Below, one piece after another: positions 1-6,367 of a stretch of DNA of 6,654 nucleotides (position 1 is the first letter of the stretch; each line of letters begins with the position of its first letter). The position numbers and the translations under genes were made by a program. This stretch comes from Deltaproteobacteria bacterium (GTDB lineage: Bacteria > Myxococcota_A > Polyangia > HGW-17 > SLPX01). The notes beneath the pieces were generated by a model that saw nothing but the letters and a program-made list of their open reading frames with translations, ran no database searches and was not told where the DNA came from. Where the stretch lies: NCBI GenBank assembly GCA_011390535.1, contig JAABSF010000146.1:1-6654 (forward strand). The letters are read 5' to 3'.

Positions 1-1
1 G

Positions 2-230
2 GTGACGGACCGGTATAACTGCGGAGAGTGTGGGAACGGATGTCTTGACGGGGAGGTGTGCAGCGGAGGGAGCTGCGAGATATCATGTCAGAGCGGGCTG
101 ACTGACTGCGATGGAAGCTGTGTGAATCTGGTGACGGACCGGTATAACTGCGGAGAGTGTGGGAACGGATGTCTTGACGGGGAGGTGTGCAGCGGAGGGA
201 GCTGCGAGATATCGTGTCAGAGCGGGCTGA
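2..230 (+). repeat. Near-identical tandem 129-bp (43-codon) coding repeat
   Basis: Bases 2-101 and 131-230 match at 99 of 100 positions, offset by exactly 129 bp. The only difference is a silent third-base change in a Ser codon (TCA at 83-85, TCG at 212-214). After this block the two units diverge in both DNA and protein (LTDCDGSCVNL against LIECDGLCIDP). The sharp boundary between near-identity and divergence points to recent duplication or gene conversion of the upstream part. More copies probably lie to the left of the window. Confidence 0.95.
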
Positions 231-868
231 TAGAGTGCGACGGTCTATGTATAGACCCTGAAACCAATAACCATTACTGCGGAGCCTCGGATGACTGCCT
301 GGGTGCAAACTCAGGGGTGGATTGTACGCCGAATGGTGCGTGCTACGAAGGGATGTGTTATCTAATCAATACCCTTGAACCTGTTGCTTGCTCAGAGCTT
401 ATTACTGAAATGGATGTGTGGGGGCTGACTTCCAGGGGAATCGATCTTCGTCCTTATACAGGAGGTACGCTAAAATGGATAGGTTGTCCTGGAAATGGCT
501 GTGTGCCAAGTAGTTTTTATTGCTCGGATACTCCTACAGGAATCGCTTTCGGGACAACAGGTAGTACCTTGCGTGCGCTGGTGGATCCTGGAAACCAGCT
601 CGGTGATACGATACCTGCTTCATACAGTGGTTGTTCCAGCTCCACTAACCCCCACTCAATCAGCAATGCACCGGATTCGAACCACAACGGAATGCCCGGT
701 TGTCCGGCGGACTTTCTATGTCGCGCTCTTGGTTATACAACAGGGGTAATAGTGCGGGAGGATGTCGGTAATTCTTGTCCCGAGCCTCATGCCATTTCAC
801 CTACTGAATGGACATCTGATTTTGTAAGTTCGAGTGGTCATGGTGCTGAGTATGAGTGTGTTTTTTAA
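2..868 (+). CDS. Cysteine-rich repeat protein (Stig1/MXAN_6577-like repeats), C-terminal part, 5' end outside window
   Basis: This is the open 3' end of a gene; 288 codons are visible and the true start lies to the left. The GTG at position 2 is an in-repeat Val codon, not a start. Residues 1-43 and 44-86 are two copies of a 43-residue unit beginning VTDRYNCGECGNGC, with eight Cys each. A degenerate third unit (about 87-118, NNHYCGASDDC...) follows. The NCGxCGxxC...GxxCxxGxC spacing matches the Stig1-like repeats common in secreted or surface proteins of Myxococcota and relatives. Residues about 120-288 form a different, unrecognised region, also Cys-containing, ending GAEYECVF. The many paired Cys suggest a disulfide-stabilised extracytoplasmic protein; this is inferred, because the signal peptide would be outside the window. 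Function is unknown; adhesion or surface display is only a guess. No convincing terminator hairpin follows the TAA. Confidence 0.85.
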   Translation: MTDRYNCGECGNGCLDGEVCSGGSCEISCQSGLTDCDGSCVNLVTDRYNCGECGNGCLDGEVCSGGSCEISCQSGLIECDGLCIDPETNNHYCGASDDCLGANSGVDCTPNGACYEGMCYLINTLEPVACSELITEMDVWGLTSRGIDLRPYTGGTLKWIGCPGNGCVPSSFYCSDTPTGIAFGTTGSTLRALVDPGNQLGDTIPASYSGCSSSTNPHSISNAPDSNHNGMPGCPADFLCRALGYTTGVIVREDVGNSCPEPHAISPTEWTSDFVSSSGHGAEYECVF

Positions 869-1094
869 AACATTTTTTTCGGCTGGGTTGATCCTTCCTT
901 TCGATTTCAATTGACGGCTGGAAAACATGAGTGTTCAATGTCGGGGCAGGTTTGTTTAAGGAAGACACTCTATACTTGAGTGATACTTGAGTGATACTTG
1001 AGTGGCTGCGTTCTAGTAAGGTTTGTCGGGTTCCAGTGCTGTTTCCAGTGCCTGGGTGTTCTCAAGGCTCACATTTAGAAATCGGAGTTTGAAA
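869..1094 (+). promoter_or_regulatory. Intergenic leader of the lipoprotein gene
   Basis: These 226 bases separate the cysteine-rich protein gene from the lipoprotein gene. They hold three tandem 11-bp repeats (972-1004) and a second short repeat, TTCCAGTGC at 1031-1039 and 1043-1051, which is 12 bp apart. TATACT at 971-976 resembles a -10 element but has no well-spaced -35, so no promoter is assigned. A Shine-Dalgarno-like GGAG at 1084-1087 lies 7 bases before the ATG at 1095. I see no coding potential and no clear terminator for the upstream gene. Confidence 0.4.
972..1004. repeat. Three perfect tandem 11-bp repeats (ATACTTGAGTG)
   Basis: ATACTTGAGTG occurs at 972-982, 983-993 and 994-1004 without mismatch or gap. 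The period is close to one helical turn, so the copies present the same face of the DNA. They lie about 90 bp upstream of the lipoprotein start, a reasonable position for an array of regulator-binding sites. A slippage-generated microsatellite is the alternative. Confidence 0.95.
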
Positions 1095-1706
1095 ATGTTA
1101 AAGAAGTTGTTTTGGGTTTCTATGCTTGCGTGTTGTTTTGTTGTTGGTGGATGTAAAGATTCGGGAGACAAGACCGATGAGAAGTCTGCCGGTGCATCGG
1201 CAGGGGAGGGGGAGAATGTTGACGAAGGAGGAAGAAGAGGAAAGGGGCGGAGACGTGGTAAGGGACGAAGGCGGGGAAGGGGCGGAGGGCCTGGAAAAGG
1301 TCGTGAGATGGTTAAAACAGATCTCTCATCACAAGGTGATGCATGGAAAGGGTATTCTATTATGGCGCCCGCCGGCGGTAAGGTGATGCAGGATCTTGGA
1401 AACATTCGGGTAGCCGCTGGTAGGAAATTTGATGTTATCTTGAGCAAGAAGACAAAGGATTTTGCTTCTTTCAAGGAAAACAAAAAGAAAGGTGTAGAGA
1501 CGAACAAGGGGACATTGACGTTCAAAGTGGAGAAGCCTGAGATGTTGGAGTGGAAAGCGGAGTATCCGGATTTCACTACCTATGGATTTAGGCAGCTGAT
1601 AGATGTGGATGGCGAAAAAATTGGTTGTTGGCCCATGCACGATGTAAACAACAAAAGAATGCTGAAGGTTTACAAAGAGGCGTGTAAAACCATAGCTAAA
1701 GAATAG
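1095..1706 (+). CDS. Predicted lipoprotein with basic Gly/Arg/Lys tract, unknown function
   Basis: The product is 203 residues from the ATG at 1095, chosen because GGAG at 1084-1087 is well spaced and because the protein then opens with a classic lipoprotein signal: KK at 3-4, a hydrophobic core, and a VVGGC lipobox with Cys20 as the lipidated residue. An upstream in-frame ATG at 1023 would bury this signal behind 24 residues. Lys at +2 argues against inner-membrane retention by the enterobacterial rule. Residues 21-44 are a polar linker. Residues 45-70 are almost wholly Gly, Arg and Lys with an RRRGKG repeat (13 basic residues in 26). Residues about 80-203 look like a compact mixed alpha/beta domain with a late Cys pair (178, 197) that could form a disulfide. 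I do not recognise the family. The basic tract might bind anionic polymers such as LPS, polysaccharide or DNA; that is inference. It has its own leader on each side, so it is probably monocistronic. Confidence 0.82.
   Translation: MLKKLFWVSMLACCFVVGGCKDSGDKTDEKSAGASAGEGENVDEGGRRGKGRRRGKGRRRGRGGGPGKGREMVKTDLSSQGDAWKGYSIMAPAGGKVMQDLGNIRVAAGRKFDVILSKKTKDFASFKENKKKGVETNKGTLTFKVEKPEMLEWKAEYPDFTTYGFRQLIDVDGEKIGCWPMHDVNNKRMLKVYKEACKTIAKE
1227..1304 (+). repeat. Purine-rich low-complexity tract encoding a Gly/Arg/Lys run
   Basis: Nearly all bases in this stretch of the lipoprotein gene are A or G on the plus strand, and it encodes residues 45-70. It includes four G-runs at 1262-1264, 1273-1276, 1279-1282 and 1287-1289 with loops of 8, 2 and 4 bases, close to a G-quadruplex pattern, although the first loop is longer than the usual 7-base limit. 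The tract probably grew by repeat expansion of RRRGKG codons. Confidence 0.7.
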
Positions 1707-1811
1707 AGAGGATATCCTGTGAAGATGGGAGATTGTCTTTTATTATAGATCGTTCTGATTTTGATTCGATGGTGTTTGTTTTTTGATTAGGTAATTGATT
1801 GATGAGGTCAC

Positions 1812-1816
1812 AGAGG
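1812..1816 (+). promoter_or_regulatory. Shine-Dalgarno deciding the start of the nuclease-fold gene
   Basis: AGAGG at 1812-1816 lies 5 bases before the ATG at 1822. The reading frame extends upstream to a TTG at 1795, but that codon has only a weak AGG three bases away, so the ATG at 1822 is preferred. Confidence 0.6.
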
Positions 1817-1821
1817 TAAAC

Positions 1822-3183
1822 ATGGGAGAAGTAGAATCTCTCCGAAAAGAGTTGGGTAGGTTGCTCGCTGATCTGGATTTTTTGGATGTCCATCAGAGGC
1901 TGAAGGCCGGAAACATTTTCACAATCCTCAAAATGGAGTACGTGGCCGCTAAGCATTCGGCCTTTTTGGCGTGGCTCCTTGATCCCAACGAAGATCATGG
2001 TCTGGCTGATATGTTTCTTAAGCGGTTTCTTTCGGCTGCATTGATGAGCCCTCCACCTGATCATGGAAAGCCTGCTGAGGAGATCAGCCCCATTCCGTAT
2101 GAAGCGGTTTACGATAAAATGCTGAAATGGGATAGGATGGATGTTCTATCCGCTGATCTGAGGGAGACAAATGTCCGCACCGATGTGTATCGTTGTTCCG
2201 ATGGACGACAGGTTGATATATGTATCTGGAACGAGGCTTACACGTTTGTGGTCTATGTAGAAAATGTGATCAAACCTCAGCATTCATGGCACATGAGAAA
2301 CGGGCCGGTTTGCAACGGCAAAGAATATCACAGCGAGCGGTGTCTTTTGGATTTATACTCCAGATGGGGGTCGGAGGAAGGCGGGGGATATGAGCTGCTC
2401 CCGGTATTTCTGAGCCTTGGAGATGTAGAACCCCGCGAGACGAGGTGTTTTCACAGAATAGACTATACCTGGATGCCTGCCTTCTTGGAGAAGTTGATAA
2501 AAGGGAGGGGCGTATCCCGCGGAGCTAGGGAGCTGATTCAGGATTTTTGTGAATGGCTGAGGTTTGAAATGCCGGCCATTTTAGATCCGTCATTCCACGA
2601 AAAGATGACGAGGCTGGGAAAAGAATACGGGAGAGCCCTTTGCCGGATGTGGTTGCATGTCTCACAATGTAACGGTTGCGAGGCAGATGATGTGTCCATT
2701 GCCTTTCATGATGTTTACAGAAGGCATGGAGCTACAGTGGATTATATGGCGGATTTGGCAGAATCCATTCCGCGTGAAGGTGTCTCGGCGATTAAGTCGA
2801 ATGTGGAAGGTGTGTTGGATGACGGAGACGCTGTTTTTTTAGAAGGTCCTTCGAGCCTGTGCGTTTACTCGAAAAAGTGGCGATTTAATGGTGCACAGGA
2901 AGAAAGTTACGGCGGTGAAATCTTTACCTCTCTTTGCAGCCGAACCACAGGAGTGATTCTTTATCCCGAGTCTTGTGCAGGGTTTATTAACAAAGCTATA
3001 CGTCAAGCCGAAGTGGTTGCAAAGGAAATGGGTTTGGAGTGGAGGCAGCCGGGGCGGATGGGTCGGATCAGCCCTATCGTTTTTTATGAATACGACGAAG
3101 TCAGCCCTGTGGAATGGGCGGCTGATTTTGTTAGGCTATACAACTTCCTAGACGAGGTTTTTAAAAGGCTGCATCGCCCCTGA
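1822..3183 (+). CDS. PD-(D/E)XK nuclease superfamily protein (PDDEXK_4-like), possibly catalytically altered
   Basis: The product is 453 residues from the ATG at 1822. Residues 31-70 (NIFTILKMEYVAAKHSAFLA, then WLLDPNEDHGLADMFLKRFL) match the N-terminal signature of the PDDEXK_4 family (PF14281), normally NIF.IL...E..HS.FLAWLLDP...HG.G. The core follows: VDI with Asp132, a beta-strand, then YVEN with Glu147, and later a helix (LLDLYSRW) and a strand (LLPVFLSLGD, 192-201). Family members usually read ENK at the ExK motif; here it is E147-N148-V149 with the nearest Lys at 151, so activity may be lost or the Lys may have migrated. The QLxxY-type motif is also degenerate. The C-terminal half (about 240-453) is unrecognised. 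Family members are cytoplasmic and often annotated as putative restriction or defence nucleases, but no methyltransferase or defence partner is visible here. The 115-base gap upstream contains three TTGATT hexamers (1761, 1783, 1795) but no confident promoter. Confidence 0.85.
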   Translation: MGEVESLRKELGRLLADLDFLDVHQRLKAGNIFTILKMEYVAAKHSAFLAWLLDPNEDHGLADMFLKRFLSAALMSPPPDHGKPAEEISPIPYEAVYDKMLKWDRMDVLSADLRETNVRTDVYRCSDGRQVDICIWNEAYTFVVYVENVIKPQHSWHMRNGPVCNGKEYHSERCLLDLYSRWGSEEGGGYELLPVFLSLGDVEPRETRCFHRIDYTWMPAFLEKLIKGRGVSRGARELIQDFCEWLRFEMPAILDPSFHEKMTRLGKEYGRALCRMWLHVSQCNGCEADDVSIAFHDVYRRHGATVDYMADLAESIPREGVSAIKSNVEGVLDDGDAVFLEGPSSLCVYSKKWRFNGAQEESYGGEIFTSLCSRTTGVILYPESCAGFINKAIRQAEVVAKEMGLEWRQPGRMGRISPIVFYEYDEVSPVEWAADFVRLYNFLDEVFKRLHRP

Positions 3184-3298
3184 AACCCCTTAGCAGTTTT
3201 TGAAACCGGTTGAAATCAATTAAAAGTGAATTGCATCGAAGCTCTTAATGAATGAAACGGAGAACTCCCTCCTTACTCCATTAAAAAAAGGCTGTATT
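3184..3298. other. Convergent intergenic region
   Basis: These 115 bases separate the plus-strand nuclease-fold gene from the minus-strand kinase gene. A weak hairpin can be drawn from TTAATG (3245-3250) with CATTAA (3279-3284), but it lacks a GC-rich stem directly followed by a T-run on either strand. No confident bidirectional terminator is called, though one would be expected here. Confidence 0.4.
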
Positions 3299-4708
3299 TT
3301 AACGTTTAACCCAATGTACGATCCCGTGAGCTCCTGTTATCGAACCACCGGTCATCAGCGGTGACAACCAAACTAGGACTGCGCTGGTTTCGCCTTGCTC
3401 CACTGCAAACTCCAGCTCTCTTGAGGTGAAACTGCTTTTCTTCAAAACTTGTTCGAGATCTTCTTTGAGTCCGGGAGCGAATTTCCCCAGGCGAGTCTTA
3501 AACAAGTTCCGGCCTATGAGACGATTCATTCTCTCTTTCACGAAAAGTTCGAAGCTTTTGTTTGCCAGAGTGATTTTTCCATCCAAGTCTACAGCGAACA
3601 TAGGGAGCGGGTTGGAGTCAACCATGTTTCTGCAAGTGGCGTCCCCCGGGCGTCTTGTCCCCAAAACCTGAGGTGTGTCTCGTCTTCGTCTGAAGATGCC
3701 CATTTCAGATATGAGATTGATCAGGAGCTCATTAAAAACAGCCACGCTTTCGTGCCGGGCAGAGGGTGTCTTTGAGAGGCAGTGTAAAATGAGATCATCA
3801 AGGGCTTCGTTGATCATGGGATCATTATTTACCATCGACGGGTGAGTTGGAGAAATCGAGAGATGAGCATCCAGAATTTGTGGAACACTGCCGTCAAATG
3901 GCAGCTTTCCCGTCAAGACTTCGTAGAACAGCACGCCCAGGGAATAAAGGTCTGATTTCTCATTGGGGGGCGCACCGCAGATTCTCTCGGGAGCCAAATA
4001 TGCCGGTGTTCCTGTGAGTTGATCGTCGGAGCTTGCACACTGAGACAGAGATATTCTGCTCAGACCGAAATCGAGCATTTTTACCAAGTTTTTTCTTCTA
4101 TCTCTGTGCCCTGTACTGCGTGTCAGAAATATGTTCTCGGGCTTGATGTCTCCATGGACCACCCCGCTGCTGTGCATGAACTGGAGAGCCTCAGCGGTTT
4201 GTTGAATAATGTCGCAGCTTGTCTTAACGTCCAGCTTTTCGGTTTTCTCTAATCTTTCGGCCAGGCTCTCACCGTGCAGATACTCCATGACGATGAATGC
4301 ACCTCTACTCTTGTCTTCACCGAAATCAGTAATTGAGACAATATGGCGATGCTCCAGGGAGCTCGCCAGACGTGCTTCCGAATAAAACATCTCTCTAACA
4401 CGTGGGCTTTCAGACATTTCAGAGTGAAGGATTTTCAACGCGAATATCTTGCCGAGGTCGATGTGACGAACTTTGTACACTTCCCCCATGCCTCCGGCCC
4501 CGATGCGGTCCTGGATTTCATAACGGTTCGCTACGAGATTTTGGGATAAGTCGGGTGCGGGCAGATCATCTTCTTCTGCCGCAGGTGTTGAAAGCCGCTC
4601 AGTGGGGGAACCCTTGGTATTATCCAAAATATCCTTTTCGGATCCCTCAGGATTTGGTAACTTCGGGACACTGAAGGGGCTGTGTGAGGGTCTTTTCGGG
4701 TGTTTCAT
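3299..4708 (-). CDS. Cytoplasmic Ser/Thr protein kinase with C-terminal PAS-like domain
   Basis: The product is 469 residues. Residues 1-62 are a Pro/Ser/acidic-rich disordered lead. The Hanks-type kinase domain spans about 63-333: Gly-rich loop IGAGGMGEVY (69-78), ATP-anchoring Lys92 in FALKIL, likely helix-C Glu111, catalytic loop HGDIKPEN (185-192) with Asp187, Lys189 and Asn192, DFG at 213-215, and APE at 239-241. All catalytic residues are present, but the HRD Arg is Gly186, making it a non-RD kinase. Residues about 362-469 (SNPLPMFAVDLDGKITLANK, then FELF...IGRNLF) read as a PAS-type sensor domain; its ligand cannot be told. There is no transmembrane segment or PASTA region, so it should be soluble. 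It phosphorylates Ser/Thr of unknown targets. It lies 66 bases downstream of the MglA-like gene on the same strand, which suggests co-transcription. The ribosome-binding site before the ATG is weak, which would fit dependence on upstream translation. Confidence 0.93.
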   Translation of the reverse strand: MKHPKRPSHSPFSVPKLPNPEGSEKDILDNTKGSPTERLSTPAAEEDDLPAPDLSQNLVANRYEIQDRIGAGGMGEVYKVRHIDLGKIFALKILHSEMSESPRVREMFYSEARLASSLEHRHIVSITDFGEDKSRGAFIVMEYLHGESLAERLEKTEKLDVKTSCDIIQQTAEALQFMHSSGVVHGDIKPENIFLTRSTGHRDRRKNLVKMLDFGLSRISLSQCASSDDQLTGTPAYLAPERICGAPPNEKSDLYSLGVLFYEVLTGKLPFDGSVPQILDAHLSISPTHPSMVNNDPMINEALDDLILHCLSKTPSARHESVAVFNELLINLISEMGIFRRRRDTPQVLGTRRPGDATCRNMVDSNPLPMFAVDLDGKITLANKSFELFVKERMNRLIGRNLFKTRLGKFAPGLKEDLEQVLKKSSFTSRELEFAVEQGETSAVLVWLSPLMTGGSITGAHGIVHWVKR

Positions 4709-4774
4709 TCTCAGTTCGGTATAATTGCAACAAAACTTCTGTTCATAAACCGGCGTCTCAAAATTGGGTGCAAC

Positions 4775-6208
4775 TCAGCTATTTTGTTCCTTGTTATCTA
4801 TATCACCGACTTCTTCTTCTGAATTTGCTCCATAATTTGGAGCCATATTTTCGGCTTGTTTTTCCAATAATTTGGAAAAGGCTATCAACATTCGGCTCAT
4901 TTCCTTCAAGTTGTCAGATTTTTTCGGATCTTGCGCCGACATCTCCATGCGACTGATTCGACGTTCAACAACAGCCATTCTGCCGCCCAGAGATGTTAAA
5001 ACCCTCTGTGCTACATCCATTCGGCTCTCCAAATCTTCAGAGCTCTGTGATAGGGCGCGCAACTTTTTGTCCACTACCGACCCAAACCTGTCCTGTAACT
5101 CATCCAAATTCTGTGACAAAGCTTTTAGCTCGCTCTCCAGCGTTTCCAGTTTGTCAAGTCTCTCTGTGATTAGACGGTGTTGGTTTTCATGTTCTTTGTT
5201 TATCTCAGGCTCGCCGGTTTCACTTACTTCAGCCGTTATTTCCGCATAGGGAGAATCTTCGTGCTCATCATGTGCTTCAGCGGAAACCGCTGCTTCTATT
5301 CTATCTTCTGACTCATTTCTATCTTCTGTTTCCCTGTCCGTTTCTGATTCGCTTTTCTCTTCTGATCCGCTTTCCTCTTTTGTATCAATTCTTTTTTCCG
5401 TATCACTCTCTGCTCCACGATCAAACTCTGTTGCGTCATCACCCCCTGCTACGTCGCTGTAACTTTCTGCTTCTCTTGTCTCGCTAAAACCGGCCGCCGC
5501 TTCTCGGGTGGCCTCTTCCAGTGTTCCGGCGGTGGACTCAGCAGCCATGATTTTGGCTAGCAGGGCTTCACCGTCGAGAGGGGCTTGAGGACCCTTTGTG
5601 GATTTTTGACGATTGCTTGGATCCAGTGCGCTTTTAACGCTTTGGAGAGTAAGACGGGTTATCAGCCGCAGTGTCTCCACCACTCCTTCACCTGTAGAAG
5701 CAACCGTCTGGGTAGATTGATAGTGTTCAAGATTCAGCCGCTTGGATAATTCTTCAACGCTTATGGCGTTTGGTAGATCTCTCTTGTTATATTGGATAAC
5801 AACAGGAAGATCTTCCAAATCTATGGATTGCTCTGCCAGGTTTTCTCTAAGATTATTGAAGCTGAACTTGTTCTGTTCGATAAAATCTTCTTGTGAGTCG
5901 GCCACAAAAACAATCCCGTCAACACCACTCAGGACCTGTTTACGGGTGTTATTGTAGCGAACCTGACCGGGTACCGTGTAGAGCTGGATTTTTACATCAA
6001 AACCGCGTATCTTGCCCAATTCCACGGGCATCCAATCGAAAAACAGGGTGCGGTCGCCGGTTGTATCCAGCACCATCAGGTCACCACGACGGCTCTTATC
6101 CATTTGTTGGCTGAGCGTTTCCATGGTCGTGGTTTTGCCGGAAAGACCCGGGCCGTAATACACGATTTTGATTTGCAGTGTTCTGTCTACAGTATCTACA
6201 AGAGGCAT
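4775..6208 (-). CDS. MglA-family Ras-like GTPase fused to acidic linker and coiled-coil tail
   Basis: The product is 477 residues, about 280 more than ordinary MglA (about 195). Residues 1-195 are an MglA domain colinear with the Myxococcus and Thermus proteins: P-loop GPGLSGKT (19-26; MglA usually has Cys at 23), DRTLFFD with Arg53 and Thr54, TVPGQ (78-82) with the family-specific Thr78 and catalytic Gln82, VDGIVFVADSQ (96-106), QYNKRD (139-144), and STGEG near 171. It should bind and hydrolyse GTP; in known systems MglA marks cell poles and drives motility and is switched off by MglB, which is not seen here. Residues about 241-341 are a disordered Ser/Thr-rich linker with about 38 Asp/Glu in 101 residues. 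Residues about 346-424 have Leu heptads (354, 357, 361, 364, 368, 371) typical of a coiled coil, then another amphipathic helix (434-456) and an acidic end. No membrane segment is present. The start is supported by GAGG (plus-strand CCTC at 6218-6221), 9 bases upstream. Confidence 0.93.
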   Translation of the reverse strand: MPLVDTVDRTLQIKIVYYGPGLSGKTTTMETLSQQMDKSRRGDLMVLDTTGDRTLFFDWMPVELGKIRGFDVKIQLYTVPGQVRYNNTRKQVLSGVDGIVFVADSQEDFIEQNKFSFNNLRENLAEQSIDLEDLPVVIQYNKRDLPNAISVEELSKRLNLEHYQSTQTVASTGEGVVETLRLITRLTLQSVKSALDPSNRQKSTKGPQAPLDGEALLAKIMAAESTAGTLEEATREAAAGFSETREAESYSDVAGGDDATEFDRGAESDTEKRIDTKEESGSEEKSESETDRETEDRNESEDRIEAAVSAEAHDEHEDSPYAEITAEVSETGEPEINKEHENQHRLITERLDKLETLESELKALSQNLDELQDRFGSVVDKKLRALSQSSEDLESRMDVAQRVLTSLGGRMAVVERRISRMEMSAQDPKKSDNLKEMSRMLIAFSKLLEKQAENMAPNYGANSEEEVGDIDNKEQNS

Positions 6209-6271
6209 GTGCCTGAACCTCGTCTTTTATTTTTTTGGCCTTTCCGAAACTCCAAGTCCACGAATCCGCCA

Positions 6272-6300
6272 AGGTTATCACGAGCACTCTCTCGTCTCAA
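6272..6300 (-). promoter_or_regulatory. Candidate sigma-70-type promoter for the GTPase-kinase unit
   Basis: On the minus strand, TTGAGA (plus 6295-6300; five of six matches to TTGACA) is followed by a 17-base spacer and TAACCT (plus 6272-6277; three of six matches to TATAAT), with TG one base before the -10 as in extended -10 promoters. Transcription would start near 6265, giving a leader of roughly 57 bases. The -10 is poor, so this is tentative. Confidence 0.35.
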
Positions 6301-6367
6301 GAGATATGCATGGACATCTTGGAGCCAAAGTATTTCTGAACTATGAATCACACATATTGTCTCCGAG

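Noticed and set aside
1023..1094. Upstream in-frame ATG for the lipoprotein
   Set aside because: It would place 24 polar residues before the signal peptide; the ATG at 1095 has a better ribosome-binding site.
1013..1576. 187-codon minus-strand frame opposite the lipoprotein gene
   Set aside because: Its Pro/Leu/Ser-rich translation is the mirror of the purine-rich tract; the plus strand has a ribosome-binding site, a lipobox and a compact domain instead.
1696..2064. 122-codon minus-strand frame over the start of the nuclease-fold gene
   Set aside because: It overlaps the conserved N-terminal signature of the PDDEXK_4-like protein and shows no recognisable protein features.
3165..3200. Possible terminator hairpin at the end of the nuclease-fold gene (AAGGCTGC with GCAGTTTT)
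   Set aside because: The stem needs two G-U pairs and A-T ends, has a loop of about 20 bases, and uses up most of the T-run.
6218..6360. Sigma-54 promoter before the GTPase gene
   Set aside because: No GG-N10-GC element with the expected flanks was found on the minus strand.
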